Below, in pieces: positions 52,258 to 61,176 of a stretch of DNA of 64,000 bases (positions are counted from its first letter, which is position 1; the number at the start of each line of letters is the position of its first letter). The notes beneath the pieces were generated by a model that saw only the letters and a program-made list of their open reading frames with translations, ran no database searches and was not told the origin of the DNA. Both the position numbers and the translations under genes were made by a program. Location: contig JBKECY010000020.1 in the NCBI GenBank assembly GCA_047975025.1, forward strand, positions 40,426-104,425. The letters run 5' to 3'. The DNA is from JBKECY01 sp047975025 (GTDB lineage: Bacteria > Bacillota > Clostridia > Lachnospirales > Lachnospiraceae).

Positions 52258-54252
52258 TTATTTCATTTGAATTTCAATCATTTGATGACCTTTAATTTCA
52301 GGAATCTTGAACAGAAGTTTATCTGCCTCTGTCCGAAACGGTATTTTCTGTTTATCCGGAACCATTAAAACTTGTTCAATTGCGCTATTTCCCTGCAGCA
52401 TTTCTATTTCGACATCATACAACGGAATAATATCTTCAATTGTATAAATATCCTCCGCTTTCTTTTCCGGGATATAATGAAGAAGATGCAAAATCCATGT
52501 ATTTTCGGCAGATTCGGATACAATAGTAAGGAGACTGGATGGGCCATTATGACTGACCATCTTATCCGGCAGTAAGCTTTCCAACATATCTTTTACCATC
52601 TTCTTGCACCACAAAGGAGCGTTTTTACGATATATGGAAAAAATCGGATGCACGCAGTATATCGCCGCATTGTTTTTAACGACCTCGATTTTTCTACCTT
52701 GTCCAGAAGTAGGCGCATGAAGATGACTGCAAAATTTATTTCCCTTTCTTTCAAACCATGGCTCCACTTTCTCCATAATAACCTCACCTTGTGTATAGGC
52801 TATATCCTTTCCTCTGCCATACATGACAAAAGGTTCTTGGGGCAATTCTTTCCCGATACAATCATTTGGTAATACAAACTCTCGGGTAAACTCAGAGTCT
52901 GCTGCATGTTCAATTGCAAACACTGTACTGCTCCCCGTCTCATCCAGGCAGGCATTATAGGTCCCTAGTACCGAACCTCCGGATGTCACATACTTTTGTA
53001 TTTTTTGCTCCAGGGTTTTAGAATATAGAATCTCGTCCGGCAATAGCAGCAATGGATATTTAGTGAACTCATCCTCCGAATCAACAATTGTAAATTGGTA
53101 CGACAGTTCTTGCAGCATATGCGTGACGCCGATTAGAGAAGGCGGGATATCACGACCGTCCAACAACGGTTTTTTATATTCTTGTGGGTTTAATACAGCA
53201 ATCTCTGCTGCCGGTCTGGCACCTCTGCAGTAAGGTTCTTTTTCTTCAACACTTTGATAAACCTTCCCAATCAACTCGTATGTCGCATCCGAAAGCTTTC
53301 CCCATGGATGCAGCTGATCTCCAATCGAACAACCGGCTCCAAGCGCCAGCATCTGAAAACATTCAAATTCCAGTGCGGCTTCATTCTTAAGAGAATGAAA
53401 ATCCCCCCAAGAGGTATGAAATTTCCCAGTCATTCCTATCATTTCTCTGTTAAAGTTGCCCGCATATCTTGCCATGACTGGAAAATGATCATAGCCCCAA
53501 TCGCCGCTTGGCAAAGATTCCAGTTCCAGATGCGAGTAGGTATCCACCGACTCCTTCATCACGCGATCCACATTAGGATCATTGTAGAATACCGTGGCAT
53601 CTGGTGCATGTGCGCGAATCAGGGCCGAAATTTCTTCTCTGAACCCGTTAAGTGTCATCTCGGCAAAGCGGATTCTGTCGTCCTTAGACGTACTATCCAA
53701 CTGGTTTTCCAACATCTTCACTTTACAGCTGTCACATTGACATTCGGTCTGCAAAACAATATCCATGAAGATTCCATCAAGATTTTCAGGTTGTACTACA
53801 TCAATTATATCCAGAATATGCTCTTTGAAGAACTCTCTATATCCGCCATTTAAACAGATTCCATTGTAGAAATGCGGTTCCGGAGTATTTCCCATGTTCA
53901 CAGGATTGTTGTTTACGTCCCGGCAGAGCCACTCTGGATGTTCCCTCATAATTCTCTCATCCCATCGGACGGTTGTATATACTGGCACATGAATCCCCAC
54001 TTTGTGGCAGGCTTCAATCTGTTCTAAGAGCAGGTTATGATTCTTTAGATGCGGGTGAATCAATTCCGGATGTTTCTTCGACGGATAATAAAGCCAACCA
54101 TGGTGACATCTGGCAAAACAAGTAATAGAATCTACATGCGATTTCTGTAATACATCAACAAATTCTTTTGCATCAAACTCTTTTCCGATTTCTTCTATAT
54201 GCTGGCTCGTATGGAAATCCAAATGAACCTGTCTGTATCTTATATGCTCCAT
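52258..54252 (-). CDS. Putative glycoside hydrolase (GHL6-like TIM barrel with beta-galactosidase-type middle domain)
   Basis: A 664-residue cytosolic protein. Residues 1 to about 330 look like a TIM barrel: VHLDFHTSQHIEEIGKEFDAKEF, DSITCFARCHHGWLYYPS, GIHVPVYTTVRWDERI, LDGIFMDIVLQTECQCDSCK (metal or catalytic Asp region) and later TGKFHTSWGDFHSLKN. A second domain (YPLLLLPDEILYSKTLEQKIQKYVTSGGSVLGTYN) resembles the trimerisation domain of GH42-like enzymes, followed by a small C-terminal domain. I recognise the pattern as hypothetical glycosyl hydrolase family 6 but cannot name an activity. It lies between the CUT1 permeases and the SGNH gene. Confidence 0.72.
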   Translation of the reverse strand: MEHIRYRQVHLDFHTSQHIEEIGKEFDAKEFVDVLQKSHVDSITCFARCHHGWLYYPSKKHPELIHPHLKNHNLLLEQIEACHKVGIHVPVYTTVRWDERIMREHPEWLCRDVNNNPVNMGNTPEPHFYNGICLNGGYREFFKEHILDIIDVVQPENLDGIFMDIVLQTECQCDSCKVKMLENQLDSTSKDDRIRFAEMTLNGFREEISALIRAHAPDATVFYNDPNVDRVMKESVDTYSHLELESLPSGDWGYDHFPVMARYAGNFNREMIGMTGKFHTSWGDFHSLKNEAALEFECFQMLALGAGCSIGDQLHPWGKLSDATYELIGKVYQSVEEKEPYCRGARPAAEIAVLNPQEYKKPLLDGRDIPPSLIGVTHMLQELSYQFTIVDSEDEFTKYPLLLLPDEILYSKTLEQKIQKYVTSGGSVLGTYNACLDETGSSTVFAIEHAADSEFTREFVLPNDCIGKELPQEPFVMYGRGKDIAYTQGEVIMEKVEPWFERKGNKFCSHLHAPTSGQGRKIEVVKNNAAIYCVHPIFSIYRKNAPLWCKKMVKDMLESLLPDKMVSHNGPSSLLTIVSESAENTWILHLLHYIPEKKAEDIYTIEDIIPLYDVEIEMLQGNSAIEQVLMVPDKQKIPFRTEADKLLFKIPEIKGHQMIEIQMK

Positions 54253-54262
54253 AAATTATCTC

Positions 54263-55084
54263 CTATTCTTTAACAGCTCCTGCCGCCAATCCACTCTCCA
54301 CCTTTTCTTGAAACAGCATGTAGACTAGCATCGGCAAGGCGACTGTTATGACAATTGCTGCCATAAGTGGTCCGTATTCAGTTCCCCGCTCCCCGTTAAA
54401 ATTCAGTATTCCCAAAGCCAATGGCTTAAGGTTATTATCCTTAATAAAGATCAACGGAAAAATTACATTGTTCCATGCATTTAAGAAGTTAAAGATTGAA
54501 ACCGTTGCAATAGCCGGCTTAGTCATTGGCAGCATGATGTAAAAATATGTCTGAAAGAAATTAGCTCCGTCGACCAATGCCGCTTCCTCCAAAGAGCGAT
54601 TAACCCCTTTCATAAAATTAGTTATGACTAAGACGCTGAACGGCAATCCAAAAGCCACATAGACCATAACCAGTGCCACTATATTGTCGGATAGATTGAA
54701 GGTTCCAATCATATAGGAAATCGGCACAAGTACTGTATGCATCGGAACCATCATGCCTAGCAGGAAATACAACATAATCCCCTTATTCATCTTCAATTGA
54801 AACCTTGACAAAACGAACGACACCATCGTCGAAAGTACAATCAGCAGCAGGACAGAGGCACCAGACTGGATAATACTATTGATAAAGTAGGTCCCCATAT
54901 TGGCTCCCTTCCAGGCTTCAACATAGTTAGACCACATAACTGTCTCTGGCAAAGAAAAGGGAGTCGAAAATATTTCTATTTTTGTCTTTACGGAAGACAA
55001 CAAAGCGAACAACATTGGAGCGGCAAAGATTAGTGCCATACCAATCAGGAATACATATAAGAATATTCTTTTCTTTTTACTCAT
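54263..55084 (-). CDS. Sugar ABC transporter permease (CUT1, MalG class)
   Basis: A 273-residue integral membrane subunit with six helices. It has the cytoplasmic EAA loop EEAALVDGANFFQTYFYIMLPMTKPAIATV and ends with GLAAGAVKE. The long frame starts at 55321, but the ATG at 55084 overlaps the partner permease stop (ATGA) and gives the usual MalG start (MSKKKRIFLYVFLIGMAL). Confidence 0.94.
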   Translation of the reverse strand: MSKKKRIFLYVFLIGMALIFAAPMLFALLSSVKTKIEIFSTPFSLPETVMWSNYVEAWKGANMGTYFINSIIQSGASVLLLIVLSTMVSFVLSRFQLKMNKGIMLYFLLGMMVPMHTVLVPISYMIGTFNLSDNIVALVMVYVAFGLPFSVLVITNFMKGVNRSLEEAALVDGANFFQTYFYIMLPMTKPAIATVSIFNFLNAWNNVIFPLIFIKDNNLKPLALGILNFNGERGTEYGPLMAAIVITVALPMLVYMLFQEKVESGLAAGAVKE

Positions 55085-55977
55085 TCCAGATCCCTCCTCT
55101 TGCTGCGATTCTGAATCAAATTTGTAACTAATGTTCCAAATAAGCAAATGAGCAGAATCACAATACCGATTGCACTTCCTTGTCCATAATGCTTGTATTT
55201 GTAGGCTTCGTTGTACAATAAAGTCGTAGGCAGATTTGTCAGACCATTCGGCCCCCCTCCTGTCATTGCATATACCAGATCGAACACTTTTACCGAACCC
55301 ATAATATCCATTAATATGCACATAAAAATCACATTTTTGAGCATTGGAACTGTAACAGAAAAGAATTTTCTTACTGAGCCGGCACCATCAATTGCCGCTG
55401 CATCATATACCTCTTCCGGTATAGATGTAAGTCCTGCAAGCAGGATGACCATATAGTATCCGATTCCCGCCCAAATATTAACGAACACAATAGCATTCAT
55501 TGCCGTATCTGTGTTAACAAGCCATGGTGTAACCAATGTATCCAGCCCAATTGTTTCAAGCAGTGTATTTAAGGCTCCAATTGGCATAAAAATGAAATAC
55601 CACATAAGTCCTACTGCTGAGAGTGGAAATACCGTTGGTACAAAATACATCGCTTTAAAAAAGCGAGAGCCTCGGCATTTAGAATTAAGAGCCACGGCCA
55701 GAAGCAGTGCAACAGGCGTATGAAATAGGACACTGAATACAACCATTCGCAGCATGTTTTTTAATGCCAATTGGAATGCTGAATTACTGATAATCTGTTT
55801 GAAATTGTCAAGTCCAACAAAATCCATAGCGGAACCACCAATGCCATTCCAATTCGTGACGGAAAAATACACCGACTGGATTAATGGCACAATTTGAAAG
55901 ATCGTATAGATCAGAAGTGCCGGCAGAATAAACAACAGGACAAACAACCAACTTCTCTTTTTCTTAAGTTTAATCAT
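55081..55977 (-). CDS. Sugar ABC transporter permease (CUT1, MalF class)
   Basis: A 298-residue membrane subunit with six helices. The EAA loop is PEEVYDAAAIDGAGSVRKFFSVTVPMLKNV. N-terminal SWLFVLLFILPALLIYTIFQIVPLIQSVYFS is typical. It follows the receptor gene after a terminator-like hairpin. Confidence 0.94.
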   Translation of the reverse strand: MIKLKKKRSWLFVLLFILPALLIYTIFQIVPLIQSVYFSVTNWNGIGGSAMDFVGLDNFKQIISNSAFQLALKNMLRMVVFSVLFHTPVALLLAVALNSKCRGSRFFKAMYFVPTVFPLSAVGLMWYFIFMPIGALNTLLETIGLDTLVTPWLVNTDTAMNAIVFVNIWAGIGYYMVILLAGLTSIPEEVYDAAAIDGAGSVRKFFSVTVPMLKNVIFMCILMDIMGSVKVFDLVYAMTGGGPNGLTNLPTTLLYNEAYKYKHYGQGSAIGIVILLICLFGTLVTNLIQNRSKRRDLE

Positions 55978-55996
55978 ACATTTTCCTCATAAAAAA

Positions 55997-56037
55997 CCAT
56001 CTGTTGAATAGAGGAAGCCCTCTATAACAACAGATGG
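55997..56037 (-). terminator. Hairpin with T-run between receptor and permease genes
   Basis: CCATCTGTTG and CAACAGATGG pair perfectly, with an inner TAGAGG/CCTCTA stem; on the minus strand TTTTTT follows directly. Partial termination here would leave the receptor mRNA more abundant than that of the permeases. Confidence 0.85.
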
Positions 56038-56046
56038 CAAAACTTC

Positions 56047-57378
56047 CTATTGTGCGTTGTCAATCTCTGACTGAATTTCTGCTGCCGCCTCTTCGGCAGA
56101 CGCATTGATGAACATACTTACAATAGAGTTACGGGTTCTGTCCTGCATAGATGCAATTGGATCAAAATCGAATACATCAACGCCTACACCGGTATTATTC
56201 TCACCTAGCTTTATATTATCCACCAATAACCTTGAAACCTTGCTTTCATCAATTTCAATGTCATTTCTGGGAATCAGGACACCGGCATCTTCCGCAAATC
56301 TTTTTGCTGCATCTTTATCCGTCAGACGCTTAACCAATTCTACTGTCAGTTCCAGTTCTTTTCCTTCCAGCTGTCCACTGATCATATAGCAGCCTAGTGT
56401 CTGCATATTTTCATTCTGATACTCTGGTTTCTCTTCAAAATATGGGAAGTTGGCAATCTCCACATCATCAGCTACGGCAGTTAATGATTTGTCTGAGAAA
56501 TTATCAATATTCCATGGACCTGTCAGTATCATGGCAGCCTGCCCTTCTCTAAACTGTGTCAGCGCCATCTCATCTGTCAGACCGGCTGCATTCGGATCGA
56601 AGGCTCCTGCATCAATTAAATCCTTTACATACTGCAAGGTCTGTACAACTTCGTCATCTGTCCAATTAATGGTTCGGCTTCCCAGCTCTTTCGCAGCATC
56701 TGTTCCCAACCATTTATAAAAGATAGAATCATGAAGATGGCCCGCCATATAGGTACTTTGTGCTCCCATGGCAATTGGAATCACTCCAGAAGCTTTTAAT
56801 TTTTCAATTGCATCCAGAAATTCACTCCAGGTCTTCGGAAACTCGCTGATACCCGCTTTTTCAAGCAATGCCTTGTTATAATTGAAACTGATCGTTCCCG
56901 ATTCCATTGGAATAGCATAGTAACCATCATATCCTTGTACTTTAAAATAATTCAGAGAGCCTTCTGTGAAACCATCGCCCCAGTCAGCATCCTCTTCCAA
57001 ATAAGATGAAACATCCATAATCAGACCATTATCAATATAATCTGCTAAATTTGCCACTCCTTGAATTCTGAAAATATTTGGCATATCTCCGGATGCAATG
57101 TCAGAAGCAATAAGATTATTAAAGGCGCTTTCATCACTTTGCGAATTATCTACAATCGTCACCTCTGGATAGTCTGCTTTGAATTCATCCAGGATTTCAT
57201 TGTACACCTGTGTTTGTTTTGAAGTGCCGGCGATTCTTGTTAGAATCCGGATCGTCACTTCTTCATTGTCTCCTGAAGCGCTCTCATTCGTTGTAGAGCT
57301 ACTACTTCCACATCCAGCTAACAATCCTGCCGTCATCAGCAGCGCCATCCCAATAGCTAGCAATCTTTTTCTTTTCAT
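56047..57378 (-). CDS. Extracellular sugar-binding lipoprotein (CUT1 family 1)
   Basis: A 443-residue receptor. Signal peptide with lipobox GLLAGCGSS and a Ser-rich linker. The mature part has EVTIRILTRIAGTSKQTQVYNEILDEFKADYPEVTIV, a GKIPYA-like YYAIPMESGTISFNYNKALLEKAGI segment, PKTWSEFLDAIEKLKASG and MILTGPWNIDNF, all typical of family 1. First gene of the operon SBP-MalF-MalG-GHL6-SGNH. Ligand unknown, probably an oligosaccharide. Confidence 0.93.
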   Translation of the reverse strand: MKRKRLLAIGMALLMTAGLLAGCGSSSSTTNESASGDNEEVTIRILTRIAGTSKQTQVYNEILDEFKADYPEVTIVDNSQSDESAFNNLIASDIASGDMPNIFRIQGVANLADYIDNGLIMDVSSYLEEDADWGDGFTEGSLNYFKVQGYDGYYAIPMESGTISFNYNKALLEKAGISEFPKTWSEFLDAIEKLKASGVIPIAMGAQSTYMAGHLHDSIFYKWLGTDAAKELGSRTINWTDDEVVQTLQYVKDLIDAGAFDPNAAGLTDEMALTQFREGQAAMILTGPWNIDNFSDKSLTAVADDVEIANFPYFEEKPEYQNENMQTLGCYMISGQLEGKELELTVELVKRLTDKDAAKRFAEDAGVLIPRNDIEIDESKVSRLLVDNIKLGENNTGVGVDVFDFDPIASMQDRTRNSIVSMFINASAEEAAAEIQSEIDNAQ

Positions 57379-57449
57379 TCCTTTTCTCCTTTTTTAAGAC
57401 TTATTTTTCATTCATTCTATATGCCGGCACTATAAAATAAAATGGACAA

Positions 57450-57479
57450 TTTCTTGGCGGCATGTATATTTTCTTGACG
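57450..57479. promoter_or_regulatory. Direct repeat TTTCTTGrCG, 20-bp spacing, candidate response-regulator site
   Basis: TTTCTTGGCG (57450-57459) and TTTCTTGACG (57470-57479) are tandem copies 20 bp apart in the divergent region between the transporter operon and the kinase gene. AraC-type DNA-binding domains commonly use such direct repeats about two helical turns apart. Confidence 0.55.
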
Positions 57480-57504
57480 TAAAAATCAACTTCTCCCAGG
57501 ATTA

Positions 57505-57533
57505 TTGACATGTGATTTTGAGTATATTATATT
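57505..57533 (+). promoter_or_regulatory. Promoter of the kinase-regulator operon
   Basis: TTGACA at 57505-57510 and TATATT at 57528-57533 with a 17-bp spacer, about 33 bp before the start codon. Confidence 0.8.
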
Positions 57534-57566
57534 AGCACTATATTAGCAAATCACAGGGGGCATACT

Positions 57567-59291
57567 TTGAAAATAAACGCCGGCAAAACATCGATTAAAA
57601 CAAAATTTTTCTTATCCATGAGTACCATGACCACTACCGTCGTCATCTTACTGTTAATTATTGTACTGCTTGTTTTTCTCAACAGCTTTTTCAGTGTGCA
57701 AATGGAATCTTCCGCTAATCAGCTCAGCTCCATCAACAATCAATTAAAGACCTATGTAACCTCAATGGATAATTACTCCAAAATGATGATTAGTGATACG
57801 GCACTCCAAAAAAATGTCCTGAAGTACAAAAACAGCCCAGCTTCCTATACAGAATCCGACCGAAATGACCTAAAAGTTGAAATGCGGAAATTCCTCCAGT
57901 CTACTTCATTTTTCCATTCTGCCACAGTTTATTCTTTGGATTACGCTTCCTTGTCCAGCACTGCTGTAGCTTCTCATTCTACAAATCTTGAAGATTTAGC
58001 AATACAAAACAAGCCAATTTTTATTTATACTAAAAAATATTCAAATTTTGAGGTGAATTCTGAAATCAACGCATTGTCTTTAATTCGCCCTTTCTATGAA
58101 ATTTCCTCTGGGGCTCCATTGGGTTTTCTAGAAATCACAATTACCGAAAAGGATATTTCTGACATTTACAAAAACAACACCTCTGACACAAGCAAGTTCT
58201 TGATTGTAGATACGGATGGGAACGTTGTCAGTACGGATGGAACATATGAACTCAATAGTACTTATCAATTTGCCGAACAGTTTCAAGAGGCTATTGCATC
58301 CGGGTACAAGGTTGGCCCTTCTTTCATCTGCTTCGTATCACAAGAAAGCAGTCTGGACTGGTATATCATAAACGAAGTGAAATTATCAGCATTTTATCAG
58401 CCTATTTATTTGATTCTTGTAATTACTATTATTATCACGACATGCTTCCTTCTGGCTTCCATTGTGTTGTCTAATACCATTAGCAAAACAATTACAAAAC
58501 CCCTGTATCAGCTGATTCAACATATTCAACGTGTCAAACTGGGAGATTGGGCTCCCATTAATCACACATCTTCTGATCTGGATATTAATTTACTATTTCA
58601 GGAATTTGACAGTATGATACTCTCCCAGCAAAAGCTCACACAAGAGCTTGTTACTGCACAAAAAGATAAGGATAAATTATCATTGGATCTTTTACAGCAA
58701 CAGGTAAATCCACATTTCCTATATAACACGTTGGATAATATTGAGTCTCTTGCCACCTTAGATGAAAAGGAGAAACTACGTGAGTTGGTAATGAATCTCT
58801 CGGAATTCTACCGCCATAGTCTAAGCGGAGGCAACTTCATTATAACAATACAAGATGAGATTGACCTTACCAATGCCTATGTCAACATAATGCAAATACG
58901 CTATGTTAATAAATTTCATTTTGCAATCCACTGCCCAAATGAGCTAAAATCCTATAACTGTCTGAAATTGTTGCTACAGCCTATAATCGAGAACAGTATA
59001 TACCATGGAATCAAGGAATCCCGGGATTTTGGAGAAATACAGGTTACTATTACAGAGCATAATGATGCCATATGCTTTGTAATTGAAGACCTTGGGCCAG
59101 GTGCTGACCCCGAATCACTACAACAGCTGCAAAATGGAAAAAGCGCTCACTTTGGTATTAAGAGTGTCCGTAAAAGAATTGAGATGTATTACGGAAAAGG
59201 CTTTGGTATAGAGATGGAAAACAAGACACCCATTGGTTTTAAGACAACTATCACAATCCCAAAACAAAAAGGAAAAGAATATGAAATATAA
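57567..59291 (+). CDS. Sensor histidine kinase (YesM class) with extracytoplasmic sensor
   Basis: A 574-residue kinase. Membrane helix near residues 15-45, an extracytoplasmic region of about 230 residues, a second helix (PIYLILVITIIITTCFLLASIVL), a HAMP segment, and the His_kinase/HATPase domains: LLQQQVNPHFLYNTLDNIESLA with the phospho-His, LQPIIENSIYHGIKE and EDLGPGADP. It starts with TTG at 57567 preceded by AGGGGG. The gene overlaps the response regulator by 11 bp. It is the full-length form that the kinase at 20912 lacks. Confidence 0.92.
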   Translation: MKINAGKTSIKTKFFLSMSTMTTTVVILLLIIVLLVFLNSFFSVQMESSANQLSSINNQLKTYVTSMDNYSKMMISDTALQKNVLKYKNSPASYTESDRNDLKVEMRKFLQSTSFFHSATVYSLDYASLSSTAVASHSTNLEDLAIQNKPIFIYTKKYSNFEVNSEINALSLIRPFYEISSGAPLGFLEITITEKDISDIYKNNTSDTSKFLIVDTDGNVVSTDGTYELNSTYQFAEQFQEAIASGYKVGPSFICFVSQESSLDWYIINEVKLSAFYQPIYLILVITIIITTCFLLASIVLSNTISKTITKPLYQLIQHIQRVKLGDWAPINHTSSDLDINLLFQEFDSMILSQQKLTQELVTAQKDKDKLSLDLLQQQVNPHFLYNTLDNIESLATLDEKEKLRELVMNLSEFYRHSLSGGNFIITIQDEIDLTNAYVNIMQIRYVNKFHFAIHCPNELKSYNCLKLLLQPIIENSIYHGIKESRDFGEIQVTITEHNDAICFVIEDLGPGADPESLQQLQNGKSAHFGIKSVRKRIEMYYGKGFGIEMENKTPIGFKTTITIPKQKGKEYEI

Positions 59292-60795
59292 CATAATAAT
59301 CGCAGATGATGAATATTATATACGGCAAAAGCTCAAGAAGATTCTGGATTTAGATGCGCTCGACCTGACTTTAACAGGCGATTTTGAAAATGGAATCCAG
59401 GTCATTGAACATCTGCAGAAACACTCTGTAGATATTGCATTACTGGATATTAAGATGCCACTATGCTCTGGTCTGGATGTCTCAAAATATATTCATGAGC
59501 ATCATCCGGAAACCCAGGTCATCATATTGTCTGGTTATAATGATTTTACGTATGCTCAGACCACCATCCGCTATGGTGTATTTGACTATTTGTTAAAACC
59601 TGTGGAGGAAACTGCTCTGCATGATACCATAAAGCGCTGTATCACACAACTAAACAAAAAACAGGCTAGCATCAATAAGTTTGCTTCCCTGCTTCAGTAT
59701 GAAAAAAAGCACGATTTAAGTTTAGTACTGCGGGAGTCCATGCGGTATCAGCAATTTGAAGCTAAGTACCCAGACTACCGCGGGCTTCCTTATACTGCCT
59801 TTTTTTCTTATTTCATAGAAAGTGACAGCACCGTAATATCCAGCCAACTTGTTGACAGATATCACGATGCTGCTATGATTGCCGAAGCCTTTATTGAGTC
59901 AGAGCATATTTTTTATCTTCAACTCTTTCTTGCCGAAGAGGCCTCTATTTCCTTATGTCATTACATAAGTCAGAAGTTTTTCCAGACAATATCCGAGACA
60001 CATTTCTACTGGTTTGGTCCCCTGTTCTCTGTGACAGAAACATGGTCAAAGTATCTAAAATCTTCAATGGATAGCTTGGATTATCGCTACTTTGTACCTA
60101 AACCAAACTTAACCACAATTGCACGTGTAACTTCGGAAAACTCGACTCCTCTCGATCTTCATGAAATTCGGGAGTCTCTGATGCGCCTCTTGAACACCTC
60201 AAATATAGCAGGCTTTCAATCTTATATTGATTCATTGTTCGATGTCATTCGGGAGAAAGAGTCTCCTCTTTATTTGCACATCATTATTTCAGAGATCTTT
60301 GTTACTTTCTCTATCAAATTTTCTAATCAGGAAAACTATCATGCGCTGCCACACGATTTTGTATCCTCCATCGTTATGGAAGAATTCGCTTTAGAAGAAG
60401 TAAAAGAACGCATCTTGAACTATGGAATGACATACATGAATAAAATACAGGATATACCTTCAGACCTACGTCTTAGCCAGAGCATTGTAGACTACCTGCT
60501 GACTCATTATGCGACACCTGATATCAGTGTAAGTGATATTGCCGAGCTATTTGGATTAAATAGTTCTTATGTGGGCAGTGTTTTCAAGAAGGTCAATAAT
60601 AAATCCATTTTACAGTTTCTAACTACCCTGCGCATGACAGAAGCCAAGAATCTGCTAAAAAGCAACAAATACAAAGTTTCAGAAGTATCAGAGAAAGTCG
60701 GCTATACAGATGTATTTTATTTTAGTAAGCGATTTAAGAAGCATTTTGGGTATTCGCCAAAAGAGGCTATAATACCTACCGCAGGAAGAGAATAG
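59281..60795 (+). CDS. Response regulator with AraC-type DNA-binding domain (YesN class)
   Basis: A 504-residue regulator. Receiver MKYNIIIADDEYYIRQKLKKIL, DIALLDIKMPLCSGLDV with the phospho-Asp, and YLLKPVEETA; a middle region of unknown fold; and a C-terminal AraC domain (VSDIAELFGLNSSYVGSVFKKVNNKSILQFL and VSEKVGYTDVFYFSKRFKKHFGYSPKEA). The ATG at 59281 is inside the kinase end and was chosen over 59233 by alignment. Probably controls the divergent sugar operon. Confidence 0.93.
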   Translation: MKYNIIIADDEYYIRQKLKKILDLDALDLTLTGDFENGIQVIEHLQKHSVDIALLDIKMPLCSGLDVSKYIHEHHPETQVIILSGYNDFTYAQTTIRYGVFDYLLKPVEETALHDTIKRCITQLNKKQASINKFASLLQYEKKHDLSLVLRESMRYQQFEAKYPDYRGLPYTAFFSYFIESDSTVISSQLVDRYHDAAMIAEAFIESEHIFYLQLFLAEEASISLCHYISQKFFQTISETHFYWFGPLFSVTETWSKYLKSSMDSLDYRYFVPKPNLTTIARVTSENSTPLDLHEIRESLMRLLNTSNIAGFQSYIDSLFDVIREKESPLYLHIIISEIFVTFSIKFSNQENYHALPHDFVSSIVMEEFALEEVKERILNYGMTYMNKIQDIPSDLRLSQSIVDYLLTHYATPDISVSDIAELFGLNSSYVGSVFKKVNNKSILQFLTTLRMTEAKNLLKSNKYKVSEVSEKVGYTDVFYFSKRFKKHFGYSPKEAIIPTAGRE

Positions 60796-60797
60796 AT

Positions 60798-61112
60798 TCA
60801 ACAATCCCACCTGCACTTTCCAAGCAAGACATGATTGGAATCTCTAAATGGAACCCCCTCACTTCGCAGCAACTCTGCCTGCTCATGCCACCCCGGCACC
60901 AGTCGGCCGGCATGATTGACCACTCGATGGCATGGAAATTCCCCAAAATGCGCTGCCCTGCTTAAGACAGCGCCAACCAGTCTGGCATTCTTCTTGCGCC
61001 CAATCAGACTTGCGATTTGGCCGTACGTGGCAACGCTTCCCTCCGGAATTTCTCCCACTACTGAAAGGATTTCATAGATTAAGTTTTCGTCTAGTACTTT
61101 TCTCTTATTCAC
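60798..61112 (-). CDS. MGMT-family DNA-binding-domain protein
   Basis: A protein of about 104 residues corresponding only to the C-terminal domain of O6-methylguanine-DNA methyltransferases. IPEGSVATYGQIASLIGRKKNARLVGAVLSRA is the DNA-binding helix region with the arginine finger, and FPCHRVV has the alkyl-acceptor Cys intact, unlike alkyltransferase-like Atl proteins, where it is Trp. The start is uncertain: the frame runs open to an ATG at 61199, which overlaps the upstream gene; a GTG at 61112 fits the family better but has no clear ribosome-binding site. It is convergent with the response regulator. Confidence 0.8.
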   Translation of the reverse strand: MNKRKVLDENLIYEILSVVGEIPEGSVATYGQIASLIGRKKNARLVGAVLSRAAHFGEFPCHRVVNHAGRLVPGWHEQAELLRSEGVPFRDSNHVLLGKCRWDC

Positions 61113-61176
61113 ACTTGTATTTAACCATACCACAGCTAAGAATGCAATAGACTTAACCAGAATGTAATGGACACAG

